A DNA stretch of 35,885 nucleotides, from contig CAZSWS010000020.1 in the NCBI GenBank assembly GCA_964610765.1, positions 1-35,885 on the forward strand, in the 5' to 3' direction. Shown piece after piece: positions 7,374 through 16,203 of this stretch. The notes beneath the pieces are model-generated. The model was not told the origin of the DNA. It searched no databases and saw only the letters and a program-made list of their open reading frames with translations. The stretch comes from CAZSWS01 sp964610765 (GTDB taxonomy: Bacteria; Bacteroidota; Bacteroidia; Bacteroidales; Tannerellaceae). Positions within the stretch are counted from its first letter, which is position 1. Each line of letters opens with the position of its first letter. Made by a program: the position numbers and the translations under genes.

Positions 7374-9503
7374 ATGGCTAATAAAGCAAATGAAATACTA
7401 AATTATACCAGAAATATAGGTATAATGGCGCATATTGATGCGGGAAAAACTACTACCTCTGAACGTATTCTTTTTTACACCGGGTTAACCCATAAGATTG
7501 GCGAAGTTCATGATGGAGCTGCCACTATGGACTGGATGGAACAAGAACAAGAGCGTGGTATTACAATTACTTCTGCAGCTACTACTGCATTCTGGAGTTA
7601 TTCAGGAAATAAGTATAAAATTAATTTAATTGACACTCCGGGACACGTTGACTTTACAGTTGAAGTAGAGCGTTCATTACGTGTGTTAGACGGAGCTGTT
7701 GCAGCATTTAGTGCTGTTGATGGTGTTGAGCCTCAGTCTGAAACCGTTTGGCGTCAGGCTGATAAATATAATGTTCCTCGTCTAGGTTATGTGAATAAAA
7801 TGGACCGTTCAGGAGCAAACTTCTTGGAAGTTGTACGTCAAGTGAAAGACGTTTTAGGAGCTAATCCATGCCCTATTCAGATACCTATTGGTGCAGAAGA
7901 ATCATTCAAAGGCGTTGTTGACCTTGTAACAATGAAAGCAATTGTTTGGAATGACGAAACGATGGGTGCAGAATATTCCGTAGAGGAAATTCCGGCTGAA
8001 TTGCTTTCTGAAGCAAATGAGTGGAGAGAAAAACTACTAGAATCAGTTTCTGAGTTTGACGACGTACTGATGGAGAAATTCTTAGAAGATCCCGCTACTA
8101 TTACAGAAGATGAGATTAGAGCCGCTTTACGTAAAGGTACGTTAGCTATGGATATTTATCCTATGATATGCGGATCTTCTTTCAAGAATAAAGGTGTGCA
8201 AACATTGCTTGATGCAGTTTGTGCTTACCTACCTAGCCCGGAAGATACCGCGGCTATTGAAGGAACAGACCCGGATGATCCGGATAAAGTTCTTATTCGC
8301 AAGCCATTGGTTGAAGAACCTTTGACTGCTTTGGCGTTTAAGATTGCTACAGACCCTTATGTTGGGCGTCTATGCTTCTTCCGTGTTTATTCAGGAATAT
8401 TGAATGCCGGTTCATATGTGTTGAACACACGTTCCGGTAAAAAAGAACGTATCTCTCGCTTGTTCCAAATGCATTCAAGCAAACAAAACCCCATGGAGGC
8501 TATTGCTTGTGGTGATATAGGTGCAGGTATTGGATTTAAAGATATCCGTACAGGAGATACACTTTGTGATGAAAAGCATCCAATTATCTTGGAATCTATG
8601 GACTTCCCAGATCCGGTTATTGGAGTTGCTATTGAGCCTAAAACTCAAAAAGACTTAGATAAACTAAATGTTGGACTAGCAAAACTGGCTGAAGAAGACC
8701 CAACCTTTAGAGTACAAACGAATGATGATACAGGTCAAACCATTATCAGTGGTATGGGTGAGTTGCATCTAGACATTATCATTGACCGTTTAAAAAGAGA
8801 GTTTAAAGTAGAAGCTAACCAAGGTGCACCTCAGGTTTCATATAAAGAAGCAATCACTCAGAATGTGGATTTACGTGAAGTTTACAAAAAACAAACAGGT
8901 GGACGCGGTAAATTTGCTGATATCATTGTAACAGTAGGTCCTGCCGATGAAAACTTTGAAGGAACACTTCAATTTGTTGACGAGGTGAAAGGTGGTAATA
9001 TTCCGAAAGAATATATTCCATCTGTTCAAAAAGGATTTGAAAAAGCGATGAAGAGCGGTGTGTTGGCCGGTTATCCACTTGATAAGATGAAAGTAGTATT
9101 GACCGATGGTTCTTTCCACCCGGTTGACTCAGATCAATTATCATTCGAGATTTGTGCTATCCAAGCATTTAGAAACGCTTCTGAAAAAGCAACCCCTGTA
9201 TTGTTAGAACCGGTTATGAAACTAGAAGTAGTAACTCCGGAAGAAAATATGGGTGATGTTATTGGTGACTTAAACAAACGTCGCGGTCAAGTAGAAGGAA
9301 TGGAATCAAGCCGTGCCGGGGCTCGTATTGTAAAAGCAAAAGTACCTTTGTCTGAAACATTCGGTTATGTAACTGCTTTGCGAACAATCACGTCTGGTCG
9401 TGCCACTTCGTCTATGCAATTTTCACATTATGCACGAGTATCTAACTCTATTGCAAAAGATGTGCTGACAGATGTACAAGGTAGGGTTGATTTAATTAAA
9501 TAA
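7374..9503 (+). CDS. fusA: Translation elongation factor G (EF-G)
   Basis: A 709-residue GTPase that drives translocation and, with RRF, ribosome recycling. The GTP-binding motifs are intact: AHIDAGKT (19-26), RGITI in switch I (61-65), DTPGH (87-91, with the catalytic His91) and NKMD (141-144). Domains II-V follow at normal length and end at GRVDLIK. The intact motifs and str-operon position point to the housekeeping EF-G rather than the divergent second EF-G copies found in Bacteroides. It lies between rpsG and rpsJ; tuf, which follows fusA in many bacteria, is absent. Confidence 0.98.
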   Translation: MANKANEILNYTRNIGIMAHIDAGKTTTSERILFYTGLTHKIGEVHDGAATMDWMEQEQERGITITSAATTAFWSYSGNKYKINLIDTPGHVDFTVEVERSLRVLDGAVAAFSAVDGVEPQSETVWRQADKYNVPRLGYVNKMDRSGANFLEVVRQVKDVLGANPCPIQIPIGAEESFKGVVDLVTMKAIVWNDETMGAEYSVEEIPAELLSEANEWREKLLESVSEFDDVLMEKFLEDPATITEDEIRAALRKGTLAMDIYPMICGSSFKNKGVQTLLDAVCAYLPSPEDTAAIEGTDPDDPDKVLIRKPLVEEPLTALAFKIATDPYVGRLCFFRVYSGILNAGSYVLNTRSGKKERISRLFQMHSSKQNPMEAIACGDIGAGIGFKDIRTGDTLCDEKHPIILESMDFPDPVIGVAIEPKTQKDLDKLNVGLAKLAEEDPTFRVQTNDDTGQTIISGMGELHLDIIIDRLKREFKVEANQGAPQVSYKEAITQNVDLREVYKKQTGGRGKFADIIVTVGPADENFEGTLQFVDEVKGGNIPKEYIPSVQKGFEKAMKSGVLAGYPLDKMKVVLTDGSFHPVDSDQLSFEICAIQAFRNASEKATPVLLEPVMKLEVVTPEENMGDVIGDLNKRRGQVEGMESSRAGARIVKAKVPLSETFGYVTALRTITSGRATSSMQFSHYARVSNSIAKDVLTDVQGRVDLIK

Positions 9504-9521
9504 TTATAACGAATAAAAGAT

Positions 9522-9827
9522 ATGAGCCAAAAGATCAGAATTAAACTAAAGTCGTATGACTATTCATTGGTAGACAAGTCTGCTGAAAAAATAGTTAAGA
9601 CTGTAAAGGCAACGGGCGCCGCAGTTAGTGGTCCGATACCTTTGCCAACGCATAAGCGTATATTTACTGTAAACCGCTCAACATTCGTGAACAAAAAATC
9701 ACGTGAGCAGTTCGAGCTATCTTCTTATAAGAGATTGATCGATATTTACAGTTCAACAGCGAAAACTGTTGATGCGTTGATGAAGCTGGAATTACCCAGT
9801 GGAGTAGAAGTAGAAATTAAAGTGTGA
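9522..9827 (+). CDS. rpsJ: 30S ribosomal protein S10 (uS10)
   Basis: A 101-residue 30S head protein that also acts in transcription antitermination with NusB. Family features are the N-terminal KIRIKLKSYDY, the loop GPIPLPTHKRIFTVNRS and the C-terminal LPSGVEVEIKV. It starts 18 nt after fusA, so the str and S10 groups are joined without a promoter gap. No S10-type leader is possible in so short a gap, so control by L4 acting on an S10 leader as in E. coli is unlikely here. Confidence 0.99.
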   Translation: MSQKIRIKLKSYDYSLVDKSAEKIVKTVKATGAAVSGPIPLPTHKRIFTVNRSTFVNKKSREQFELSSYKRLIDIYSSTAKTVDALMKLELPSGVEVEIKV

Positions 9828-9847
9828 GATAATTAAAGTTTACTGAA

Positions 9848-10465
9848 ATGCCAGGATTAATAGGAAAAAAAATCGGAATGACATCCGTTTTCAGTGCCGA
9901 GGGAAAAAATCTTCCATGCACTGTTATCGAAGTAGGTCCTTGTGTTGTAACGCAGGTTAAAACAATGGAGGTTGATGGCTATGAGGCTGTGCAGTTAGGC
10001 TTTCAAGATAAGAAAGACAAACACACAACGAAAGCTGAAGCCGGTCACTTCAAGAAAGCAGGCGTAACACCCAAGAGACACTTGGTTGAGTTCAAAAAAT
10101 TTGAGAAACCATTTAATTTAGGTGATGTAATCACGGTAGATTATTTGGAAGATGCACATTACGTAGATGTGATTGGAACATCTAAAGGTAAGGGTTTTCA
10201 AGGTGTGGTAAAGCGTCACGGATTTGCCGGGGTAGGTGAAACTACTCATGGACAGCACAACCGCCAACGTTCACCCGGTGCTATCGGAGCTTGTTCGTAT
10301 CCAGCGAAAGTGTTTAAAGGCACACGCATGGGTGGTCAAATGGGAAACAAACGTGTTACTGTTGAAAACTTGGAAGTAATTAAATTAATTCCAGAACATA
10401 ACTTGTTGTTAGTAAAAGGTTCTGTACCAGGATCTAGAGGTTCAATCGTAATAATTGAGAAGTAA
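9848..10465 (+). CDS. rplC: 50S ribosomal protein L3 (uL3)
   Basis: A 205-residue early-assembly protein whose long loop reaches toward the peptidyl transferase centre. The N terminus MPGLIGKKIGMTSVF and the loop motif GQHNRQRSPGAIG are family hallmarks; the loop contains the Gln that is methylated in E. coli. The stop codon overlaps the rplD start by one base (TAATG), which favours coupled translation. Confidence 0.99.
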   Translation: MPGLIGKKIGMTSVFSAEGKNLPCTVIEVGPCVVTQVKTMEVDGYEAVQLGFQDKKDKHTTKAEAGHFKKAGVTPKRHLVEFKKFEKPFNLGDVITVDYLEDAHYVDVIGTSKGKGFQGVVKRHGFAGVGETTHGQHNRQRSPGAIGACSYPAKVFKGTRMGGQMGNKRVTVENLEVIKLIPEHNLLLVKGSVPGSRGSIVIIEK

Positions 10466-11094
10466 TGGAACTGAGTGTATTAAACATAAAAGGAGAAGAT
10501 ACCGGTAGAAAGGTAACTTTGAATGATGCAATTTTTGGTATTGAGCCGAACGATCATGCTATTTATTTAGATGTGAAACTTTATATGGCTAACCAACGCC
10601 AAGGGACACATAAAACTAAAGAGCGTAGCGAACTATCAGGAAGTACTCGTAAACTGATTCGTCAGAAAGGTGGCGGTGGTGCTCGTAGAGGTGATATCAA
10701 ATCTCCTATACTAGTAGGTGGTGCTCGTGTATTTGGTCCTAAACCAAGAGATTATTCATTCAAGTTGAATAAGAAACTAAGAGTATTAGCACGTAAATCT
10801 GCTTTAGCATATAAGGCAAAAAACAATGCTATTATTATAGTTGAAGATTTCGACTTTGAAACGCCTAAAACAAAAGAATTTATAACAATAGCTAAAAATC
10901 TTAAAGTAGATTCTAAGAAGCCATTGTTCGTTTTACCGGAAGTGAATAAGTTCGTATATTTGTCGGCTCGAAATTTGAGAAAAACTGGAGTTATAACTGC
11001 TTCTGAACTAAATACATATAAGGTATTGGATGCTTCAGAATTAGTTTTAACTGAAAGTTCAGTTGCTGCAATTGAGACTTTCTTTAAAGTATAA
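10465..11094 (+). CDS. rplD: 50S ribosomal protein L4 (uL4)
   Basis: A 209-residue protein that lines the exit tunnel. The extended loop is recognisable by RQGTHKTKERSELSGS and RQKGGGGARRGD, followed by GARVFGPKPRDYSFKLNKK; macrolide contacts lie in this loop and it looks ordinary. It overlaps rplC by one base (TAATG). In E. coli L4 represses the S10 operon through a leader that has no counterpart in this arrangement. Confidence 0.98.
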   Translation: MELSVLNIKGEDTGRKVTLNDAIFGIEPNDHAIYLDVKLYMANQRQGTHKTKERSELSGSTRKLIRQKGGGGARRGDIKSPILVGGARVFGPKPRDYSFKLNKKLRVLARKSALAYKAKNNAIIIVEDFDFETPKTKEFITIAKNLKVDSKKPLFVLPEVNKFVYLSARNLRKTGVITASELNTYKVLDASELVLTESSVAAIETFFKV

Positions 11095-11106
11095 GGAGAT
11101 TAAGAC
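11094..11106 (+). promoter_or_regulatory. Shine-Dalgarno sequence before rplW
   Basis: AGGAG (11094-11098) lies 8 nt before the rplW ATG and overlaps the rplD stop codon. This stands out because most genes in the cluster lack any SD. Confidence 0.6.
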
Positions 11107-11400
11107 ATGGGAATTATAATTAAGCCAATCGTAACAGAAAAACTTACTACTATAACGGGAAAATTCCCGAACCGTTTTGGTTTTCGCGTATCTCCGGATG
11201 CAAATAAACTGGAAATCAAAAAGGCAGTAGAAGACATGTATGGAGTAACCGTGATAGATGTGAACACGATGAACTATAGAGGTAAATTAAAAAGCCGCTA
11301 TACTCGTTCAGGTCTTATCAGTGGTAAACAAAATGCCTTTAAGAAGGCAATAGTAACATTGAAAGAAGGAGAGATTATTGACTTCTTCAGTAATATCTAA
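11107..11400 (+). CDS. rplW: 50S ribosomal protein L23 (uL23)
   Basis: A 97-residue protein at the tunnel exit, where it forms the docking site for trigger factor and SRP. The N-terminal IIIKPIVTEKLT and the central FRVSPDANKLEIKKAVEDMYGV are diagnostic. It is one of only three genes in the cluster with a convincing SD. It is followed 8 nt later by rplB. Confidence 0.98.
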   Translation: MGIIIKPIVTEKLTTITGKFPNRFGFRVSPDANKLEIKKAVEDMYGVTVIDVNTMNYRGKLKSRYTRSGLISGKQNAFKKAIVTLKEGEIIDFFSNI

Positions 11401-11408
11401 ATAGAAAG

Positions 11409-12233
11409 ATGGGAATACGTAAATTAAAGCCCACAACACCGGGGCAGAGACACAAAGTTATTGGTGCATTTGATAAAATCACTGCAAGTACACCAGAGAA
11501 GTCTCTTGTAGTTGGTAAGAACAGATCGGGCGGTCGTAACAATACCGGTAAAATGACTATGCGCTACATTGGTGGTGGTCATAAACAAAGGTATAGACTT
11601 ATTGACTTCAAGAGAAGTAAAGATGGCATTCCTGCAACAGTGAAATCTATTGAGTATGACCCAAATCGTACTTCAAGAATTGCATTGTTGTATTACGCTG
11701 ATGGTGCGAAGAGTTATATCATTGCACCGAATGGGTTGGAAGTTGGCCACACAGTGATGTCAGGAAGCGAAGCTGCTCCTGAAATAGGCAATACATTGCC
11801 TATGCAGAATATTCCAATAGGTACGATTATTCACAACATTGAACTTCGTCCGGGGCAAGGTGCAAAACTGGTTCGTTCAGCCGGTACATTTGCACAATTG
11901 ACTTCTCGCGAAGGAACGTATGTGATTGTAAGAATGCCTTCCGGAGAAACAAGAAAAATATTGTCAGCTTGTAAGGCGACTATAGGTAGCGTGGGTAATT
12001 CAGACCATGCACTAGAACAATCAGGTAAAGCCGGACGCACCAGGTGGCTGGGTCGTCGTCCTAGAACTCGTGGGGTAGTGATGAACCCAGTTGATCACCC
12101 AATGGGTGGTGGTGAAGGTAAAGCTTCAGGAGGTCACCCAAGATCTAGAAAAGGGCTGTATGCTAAGGGCTTGAAGACTAGAGCTCCTAAAAAGCATTCT
12201 TCAAAATATATTATTGAAAGAAGGAAAAAGTAA
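11409..12233 (+). CDS. rplB: 50S ribosomal protein L2 (uL2)
   Basis: A 274-residue protein needed for subunit association and peptidyl transferase assembly. The core GGRNNTGKMTMRYIGGGHKQRYR and the C-terminal loop VVMNPVDHPMGGGEG, with the conserved functional histidine, are both present, followed by a basic tail ending IIERRKK. Length is normal for bacteria. rpsS begins 18 nt downstream. Confidence 0.99.
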   Translation: MGIRKLKPTTPGQRHKVIGAFDKITASTPEKSLVVGKNRSGGRNNTGKMTMRYIGGGHKQRYRLIDFKRSKDGIPATVKSIEYDPNRTSRIALLYYADGAKSYIIAPNGLEVGHTVMSGSEAAPEIGNTLPMQNIPIGTIIHNIELRPGQGAKLVRSAGTFAQLTSREGTYVIVRMPSGETRKILSACKATIGSVGNSDHALEQSGKAGRTRWLGRRPRTRGVVMNPVDHPMGGGEGKASGGHPRSRKGLYAKGLKTRAPKKHSSKYIIERRKK

Positions 12234-12251
12234 CTGATTAACTGAAAAACT

Positions 12252-12521
12252 ATGAGTCGTTCATTAAAAAAAGGTCCATATATTAATATCAAACTTGAAA
12301 AGAAAGTTTTGGCTATGTCAGATTCTGGCAAAAAGTCAGTTATTAAAACTTGGGCACGAGCTTCAATGATTTCGCCGGATTTTGTCGGGCATACAATTGC
12401 AGTTCACAATGGTAATAAATTTATTCCTGTATTCATTACCGAGAATATGGTAGGTCATAAATTGGGCGAATTTTCACCCACACGTACATTCCGTGGACAT
12501 GCCGGAAACAGAAAGAAATAA
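12252..12521 (+). CDS. rpsS: 30S ribosomal protein S19 (uS19)
   Basis: An 89-residue 30S head protein that forms inter-subunit bridges together with S13. MSRSLKKGPYI at the N terminus, IKTWARASMISPDFVGHTIAVHNG in the middle and LGEFSPTRTFRGH near the C terminus are family signatures. It lies between rplB and rplV, with a 48-nt A-rich gap after it that holds no visible structure. Confidence 0.99.
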   Translation: MSRSLKKGPYINIKLEKKVLAMSDSGKKSVIKTWARASMISPDFVGHTIAVHNGNKFIPVFITENMVGHKLGEFSPTRTFRGHAGNRKK

Positions 12522-12569
12522 TCTTGGTAGATAGGAATTTTAAAAGAGAATAAAAAAGAAAAGAATAAT

Positions 12570-12980
12570 ATGGGTGCTAGAAAAAGAATATCTGCAGAAG
12601 CACGAAAGGAGGCTAACAAAGCTCTTTATTTCGCAAAATTGCGAAATGTGCCCACTTCTCCACGCAAGATGCGTCTTGTGGCTGACATGGTGCGTGGCAT
12701 GGAAGTATTCAAGGCATTGGGAGTTTTGAAGTTTTCGAACAAAGAAGCTGCTGCTAGAGTAGAAAAATTATTACGCTCAGCAATCTCAAACTGGGAACAA
12801 AAGAATGAGCGTAAAGCAGAAAGCGGAGAGTTGTATATCTCTTTAATAAGTGTAGATGGTGCTACAACTTTAAAGAGAATGCGTCCAGCTCCCCAAGGAA
12901 GAGGACACAGAATTCGTAAACGTTCGAATCATGTGACTTTGTATGTTGATACACTAAGTAAAAATGATACTCAAAATTAA
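12570..12980 (+). CDS. rplV: 50S ribosomal protein L22 (uL22)
   Basis: A 136-residue protein whose beta hairpin helps form the narrow part of the exit tunnel. The globular part contains NVPTSPRKMRLVADMVRG, and the hairpin tip is in KRMRPAPQGRGHRIRKRSNH. No deletion or duplication of the kind seen in macrolide-resistant mutants is evident in the hairpin. A short polar tail (DTLSKNDTQN) extends past the core. rpsC follows after 5 nt. Confidence 0.98.
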   Translation: MGARKRISAEARKEANKALYFAKLRNVPTSPRKMRLVADMVRGMEVFKALGVLKFSNKEAAARVEKLLRSAISNWEQKNERKAESGELYISLISVDGATTLKRMRPAPQGRGHRIRKRSNHVTLYVDTLSKNDTQN

Positions 12981-12985
12981 TGTAA

Positions 12986-13717
12986 ATGGGACAAAAAGTA
13001 AATCCGATAAGTAATCGTTTAGGTATTATACGTGGTTGGGACTCTAACTGGTATGGTGGAAACAATTATGGAGACACTTTGTTGGAGGACAGCAAAATAC
13101 GTAAGTATTTGAACACCCGTTTATCCAAAGCAAGTGTATCAAGAATTGTTATCGAAAGAACGTTAAAACTAATTACAATCACTATATGTACTTCACGCCC
13201 CGGTATTATTATCGGTAAAGGCGGTCAAGAAGTAGATAAGTTGAAAGAAGAATTGAAGAAAATTACTGATAAAGAGGTTCAGATTAATATTTTTGAAATA
13301 AAAAGACCTGAACTTGATGCAGTGATTGTAGCTAATAATATAGCACGCCAATTGGAAGGTAAGATTGCTTATCGTCGTGCGATTAAAATGGCTATTGCTT
13401 CTACTATGAGAATGGGTGCTGAAGGAATTAAAATTCAAATATCCGGTCGTTTGAATGGAGCTGAAATGGCTCGTTCAGAAATGTATAAAGAAGGAAGAAC
13501 TCCTTTGCATACGTTTAGAGCAGATATTGACTACGCTCTTGCTGAAGCGCTTACTAAGGTTGGACTTCTAGGAGTAAAAGTCTGGATTTGCCGCGGTGAA
13601 GTATATGGAAAGAAAGACTTAGCTCCTTCATTCACAGCTGCGAAAGATTCAGGTAGAAGATCGGATAACTCCGGATCAAGAGATAGAAACTTCAGAAGAA
13701 GGAAAACGAATCGTTAA
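12986..13717 (+). CDS. rpsC: 30S ribosomal protein S3 (uS3)
   Basis: A 243-residue mRNA-entry protein with helicase-related function. It opens with MGQKVNPISNRLGI and carries a KH domain whose GxxG loop is GKGG at 77-80, then the C-terminal domain with SGRLNGAEMARSE. The last 30 residues form a basic, Ser/Arg-rich, probably disordered tail (RRSDNSGSRDRNFRRRKTNR). It is tightly packed between rplV and rplP. Confidence 0.98.
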   Translation: MGQKVNPISNRLGIIRGWDSNWYGGNNYGDTLLEDSKIRKYLNTRLSKASVSRIVIERTLKLITITICTSRPGIIIGKGGQEVDKLKEELKKITDKEVQINIFEIKRPELDAVIVANNIARQLEGKIAYRRAIKMAIASTMRMGAEGIKIQISGRLNGAEMARSEMYKEGRTPLHTFRADIDYALAEALTKVGLLGVKVWICRGEVYGKKDLAPSFTAAKDSGRRSDNSGSRDRNFRRRKTNR

Positions 13718-13743
13718 TTAAACGCTAGAAGAATTTAGAAGTT

Positions 13744-14178
13744 ATGTTACAACCGAAAAAAACAAAATTCAGAAGACAGCAGAAAGGCCGCATGAAAGGC
13801 AATGCTCAGCGCGGTAATCAGCTGGCTTTCGGATCATTTGGAATAAAATCGTTACAGAATAAATGGATCACCGGTCGTCAGATTGAAGCTGCTCGTATTG
13901 CTGTAACAAGATATATGCAACGTGAAGGTCAGGTTTGGGTACGGATATTTCCTGATAAACCAATTACAAAGAAACCTGCTGAAGTACGTATGGGTAAGGG
14001 AAAAGGTAATCCGGAAGGATTTGTGGCCCCTGTTACTCCAGGACGTATACTGTTTGAGATTGAAGGAGTACCCTTTGATGTAGCTAAAGAAGCTTTGCGC
14101 CTGGCTGCACAAAAACTCCCGGTAACAACAAAATTTGTTGTTAGGCGCGATTATGATATGCAAAATCAAAATGCGTAA
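13744..14178 (+). CDS. rplP: 50S ribosomal protein L16 (uL16)
   Basis: A 144-residue late-assembly protein that organises the A-site tRNA region of the 50S. MLQPKKTKFRRQQKGRMKG, GKGKGNPEGFVAPVTPGRILFEI and the C-terminal AAQKLPVTTKFVVR match the family throughout. The arginine hydroxylated by YcfD in E. coli would lie in the first half; no YcfD gene is present here. rpmC begins 5 nt after the stop. Confidence 0.99.
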   Translation: MLQPKKTKFRRQQKGRMKGNAQRGNQLAFGSFGIKSLQNKWITGRQIEAARIAVTRYMQREGQVWVRIFPDKPITKKPAEVRMGKGKGNPEGFVAPVTPGRILFEIEGVPFDVAKEALRLAAQKLPVTTKFVVRRDYDMQNQNA

Positions 14179-14183
14179 TTATT

Positions 14184-14381
14184 ATGAAAATAGGAGAAAT
14201 TAGAGAGTTGACTACGAACGAACTGGTTGAACGTATTGAAACCGAAGTAGCTTCTTTGACACAAACAAAGATTAACCATAGCATTTCGCCATTGGACAAT
14301 CCTTCAAAAATCAAAGAACAACGTAGAACGATTGCGCGTTTGAAATCAGAGTTGCGTCATAGAGAATTAAATAACAAGTAA
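14184..14381 (+). CDS. rpmC: 50S ribosomal protein L29 (uL29)
   Basis: A 65-residue helical protein at the tunnel exit beside L23. The N-terminal helix MKIGEIRELTTNELVER and the second helix with EQRRTIARLKSELRHRE give the typical two-helix hairpin. The order rplP-rpmC-rpsQ is the standard one and supports the call for this short protein. Confidence 0.95.
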   Translation: MKIGEIRELTTNELVERIETEVASLTQTKINHSISPLDNPSKIKEQRRTIARLKSELRHRELNNK

Positions 14382-14394
14382 TTGATTGTACCTG

Positions 14395-14652
14395 ATGGAA
14401 ACGAGAAGATTAAGAAAAGAAAGATCCGGTATTGTATTCAGCAACAGAATGGATAAAACTATTACAGTTGCCGTTAAATGGAAAGAAAAACATCCATTGT
14501 ATGGTAAATTTGTTAGCAAAACAAAAAAATACCATGCTCACGATGAAAAGAACGAATGCAATATAGGAGATAGAGTGAGAATTATGGAAACTCGTCCTTT
14601 GAGTAAAACCAAAAGATGGAGATTAGTTCAAATATTAGAAAGAGCTAAATAA
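14395..14652 (+). CDS. rpsQ: 30S ribosomal protein S17 (uS17)
   Basis: An 85-residue OB-fold protein of the 30S body. I place the start at the ATG at 14395 (METRRLRKERSG) and not at an in-frame TTG three codons upstream, because METR matches the usual N terminus. The core shows MDKTITVAVKWKEKHPLYGK and KTKKYHAHDEKNECNIGD, the typical S17 strands, and ends WRLVQILERAK. rplN starts 1 nt after the stop. Confidence 0.98.
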   Translation: METRRLRKERSGIVFSNRMDKTITVAVKWKEKHPLYGKFVSKTKKYHAHDEKNECNIGDRVRIMETRPLSKTKRWRLVQILERAK

Positions 14653-14653
14653 G

Positions 14654-15019
14654 ATGATACAACAAGAATCAAGATTAAATGTAGCTGATAATAGCGGTGC
14701 TAAAGAAGCTTTATGTATTCGCGTATTAGGCGGTACAAGAAGGCGTTATGCATCTGTAGGCGACATTATTGTCGTGTCTGTAAAAAGTGTCATACCGTCA
14801 AGTGATATTAAGAAAGGTACAGTTTCTAGAGCGATTATTGTTCGCACAAAAAAAGAAATTCGTCGCCAAGATGGGTCATATATCCGTTTTGATGATAATG
14901 CATGTGTGTTGTTGAATGCCGCCGGTGAGATCCGTGGTAGCCGTATTTTTGGTCCGGTTGCGAGAGAGCTAAGAGCAACAAATATGAAAATTGTTTCACT
15001 TGCACCGGAAGTGCTATAA
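14654..15019 (+). CDS. rplN: 50S ribosomal protein L14 (uL14)
   Basis: A 121-residue protein at the subunit interface; it is also the docking site of the silencing factor RsfS in other bacteria. MIQQESRLNVADNSGAKEALCIRVLGG is the classic N terminus, and GSRIFGPVARELR with KIVSLAPEVL closes the protein. It is packed one base after rpsQ. Confidence 0.99.
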   Translation: MIQQESRLNVADNSGAKEALCIRVLGGTRRRYASVGDIIVVSVKSVIPSSDIKKGTVSRAIIVRTKKEIRRQDGSYIRFDDNACVLLNAAGEIRGSRIFGPVARELRATNMKIVSLAPEVL

Positions 15020-15039
15020 TTCAATTAATACGTATTGTA

Positions 15040-15360
15040 ATGAGCAAATTACACATAAAAAAAGGAGATATAGTTTTTGTTAATACAGGTGAAGACAAAG
15101 GCAAAACAGGTCGCGTACTACAAGTACTTATTGCTGATCAAAAAGCCATTGTTGAAGGTATTAATATGGTATCCAGACATACCAAGCCAAATGCAAAGAA
15201 TCCTCAAGGAGGAATCTTGAAAATGGAAGCTCCTATTCATATATCAAATTTGAACGTAATAGACCCAAAATCAGGAAAGCCTGTACGTATCAACCGTAGG
15301 CTTAATGAAGAAGGCAAGTTAGTTCGTTATTCAAAAAAGTCTGGGGAGGAAATTAAGTAA
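15040..15360 (+). CDS. rplX: 50S ribosomal protein L24 (uL24)
   Basis: A 106-residue assembly initiator with an N-terminal KOW motif (IKKGDIVFVNTGEDKGKTGRV) followed by EGINMVSRHTKPN. Its stop overlaps the rplE start by one base (TAATG), as at the rplC-rplD junction, suggesting translational coupling. Confidence 0.98.
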   Translation: MSKLHIKKGDIVFVNTGEDKGKTGRVLQVLIADQKAIVEGINMVSRHTKPNAKNPQGGILKMEAPIHISNLNVIDPKSGKPVRINRRLNEEGKLVRYSKKSGEEIK

Positions 15361-15917
15361 TGATAAATACGACTGGTCTTAAAACAGAATATAGAGAACG
15401 TATCGTTCCTGCTTTGCAAAAGGAGTTTGGTTACAAATCCGTGATGCAAGTTCCCGTATTAAAGAAGATTGTTATCAATCAAGGATTGGGAATGGCTACT
15501 GCCGATAAGAAAATTATCGATGTTGCAATTAATGAATTAAGCATGATTGCCGGACAAAAAGCTGTAGCAACGATTTCTAAGAAAGATATATCAAACTTTA
15601 AATTGCGTAAGAAAATGCCGGTAGGGGTAATGGTAACATTACGTCACGACAAAATGTATGAGTTTTTAGAAAAACTAGTACGCGTGGCCCTTCCTCGTAT
15701 ACGTGACTTTAGAGGTATTGAAAGTAAATTAGATGGCAGAGGTAACTACACAATGGGTGTAGAAGAGCAAATCATTTTCCCTGAAATAATTATAGACAAT
15801 ATAACTAAAATCTTGGGAATGAATATTACCTTTGTGACTTCTGCAAAAACAGATGAAGAAGGTTATGCCTTACTAAGAGAGTTTGGCCTACCTTTTAAAA
15901 ATGCAAAAAAAGATTAA
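15360..15917 (+). CDS. rplE: 50S ribosomal protein L5 (uL5)
   Basis: A 185-residue 5S rRNA-binding protein of the central protuberance. VPVLKKIVINQGLG, KLRKKMPVGVMVTLR and DFRGIESKLDGRGNYTMG are family motifs. The gene overlaps rplX by one base. In E. coli the S8 repressor site lies at the start of this gene; I see no comparable helix here, while a hairpin does precede rpsH further on. Confidence 0.98.
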   Translation: MINTTGLKTEYRERIVPALQKEFGYKSVMQVPVLKKIVINQGLGMATADKKIIDVAINELSMIAGQKAVATISKKDISNFKLRKKMPVGVMVTLRHDKMYEFLEKLVRVALPRIRDFRGIESKLDGRGNYTMGVEEQIIFPEIIIDNITKILGMNITFVTSAKTDEEGYALLREFGLPFKNAKKD

Positions 15918-15919
15918 AC

Positions 15920-16189
15920 ATGGCAAAAGAATCAATGAAAGCTCGTGAAGTTAAGCGAGCCAAACTGGTAGCAAAATATGCTGAAAAAAGAGCTCGTTTA
16001 AAAGCAGAAGGTAATTATGATGAGTTGCAGAAATTACCTAAGAATGCTTCGCCTGTTCGTTTACACAACCGTTGTAAAATTACAGGTCGTCCGAAAGGAT
16101 ACATGAGACAATTTGGCATATCACGTATCCAGTTTCGTGAAATGGCTTCTAATGGATTGATTCCAGGAGTTAAAAAAGCCAGCTGGTAA
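15920..16189 (+). CDS. rpsN: 30S ribosomal protein S14 (uS14), zinc-free form
   Basis: An 89-residue head protein. The RNA-binding core HNRCKITGRPKGYMRQFGISRIQFREMASNGLIPGVKKASW is typical. It is the long, zinc-free form: it has one cysteine and lacks the two CxxC pairs of the 61-residue zinc-binding version. It starts 2 nt after rplE. Confidence 0.98.
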   Translation: MAKESMKAREVKRAKLVAKYAEKRARLKAEGNYDELQKLPKNASPVRLHNRCKITGRPKGYMRQFGISRIQFREMASNGLIPGVKKASW

Positions 16190-16203
16190 GTGATAGTTTA
16201 AAT

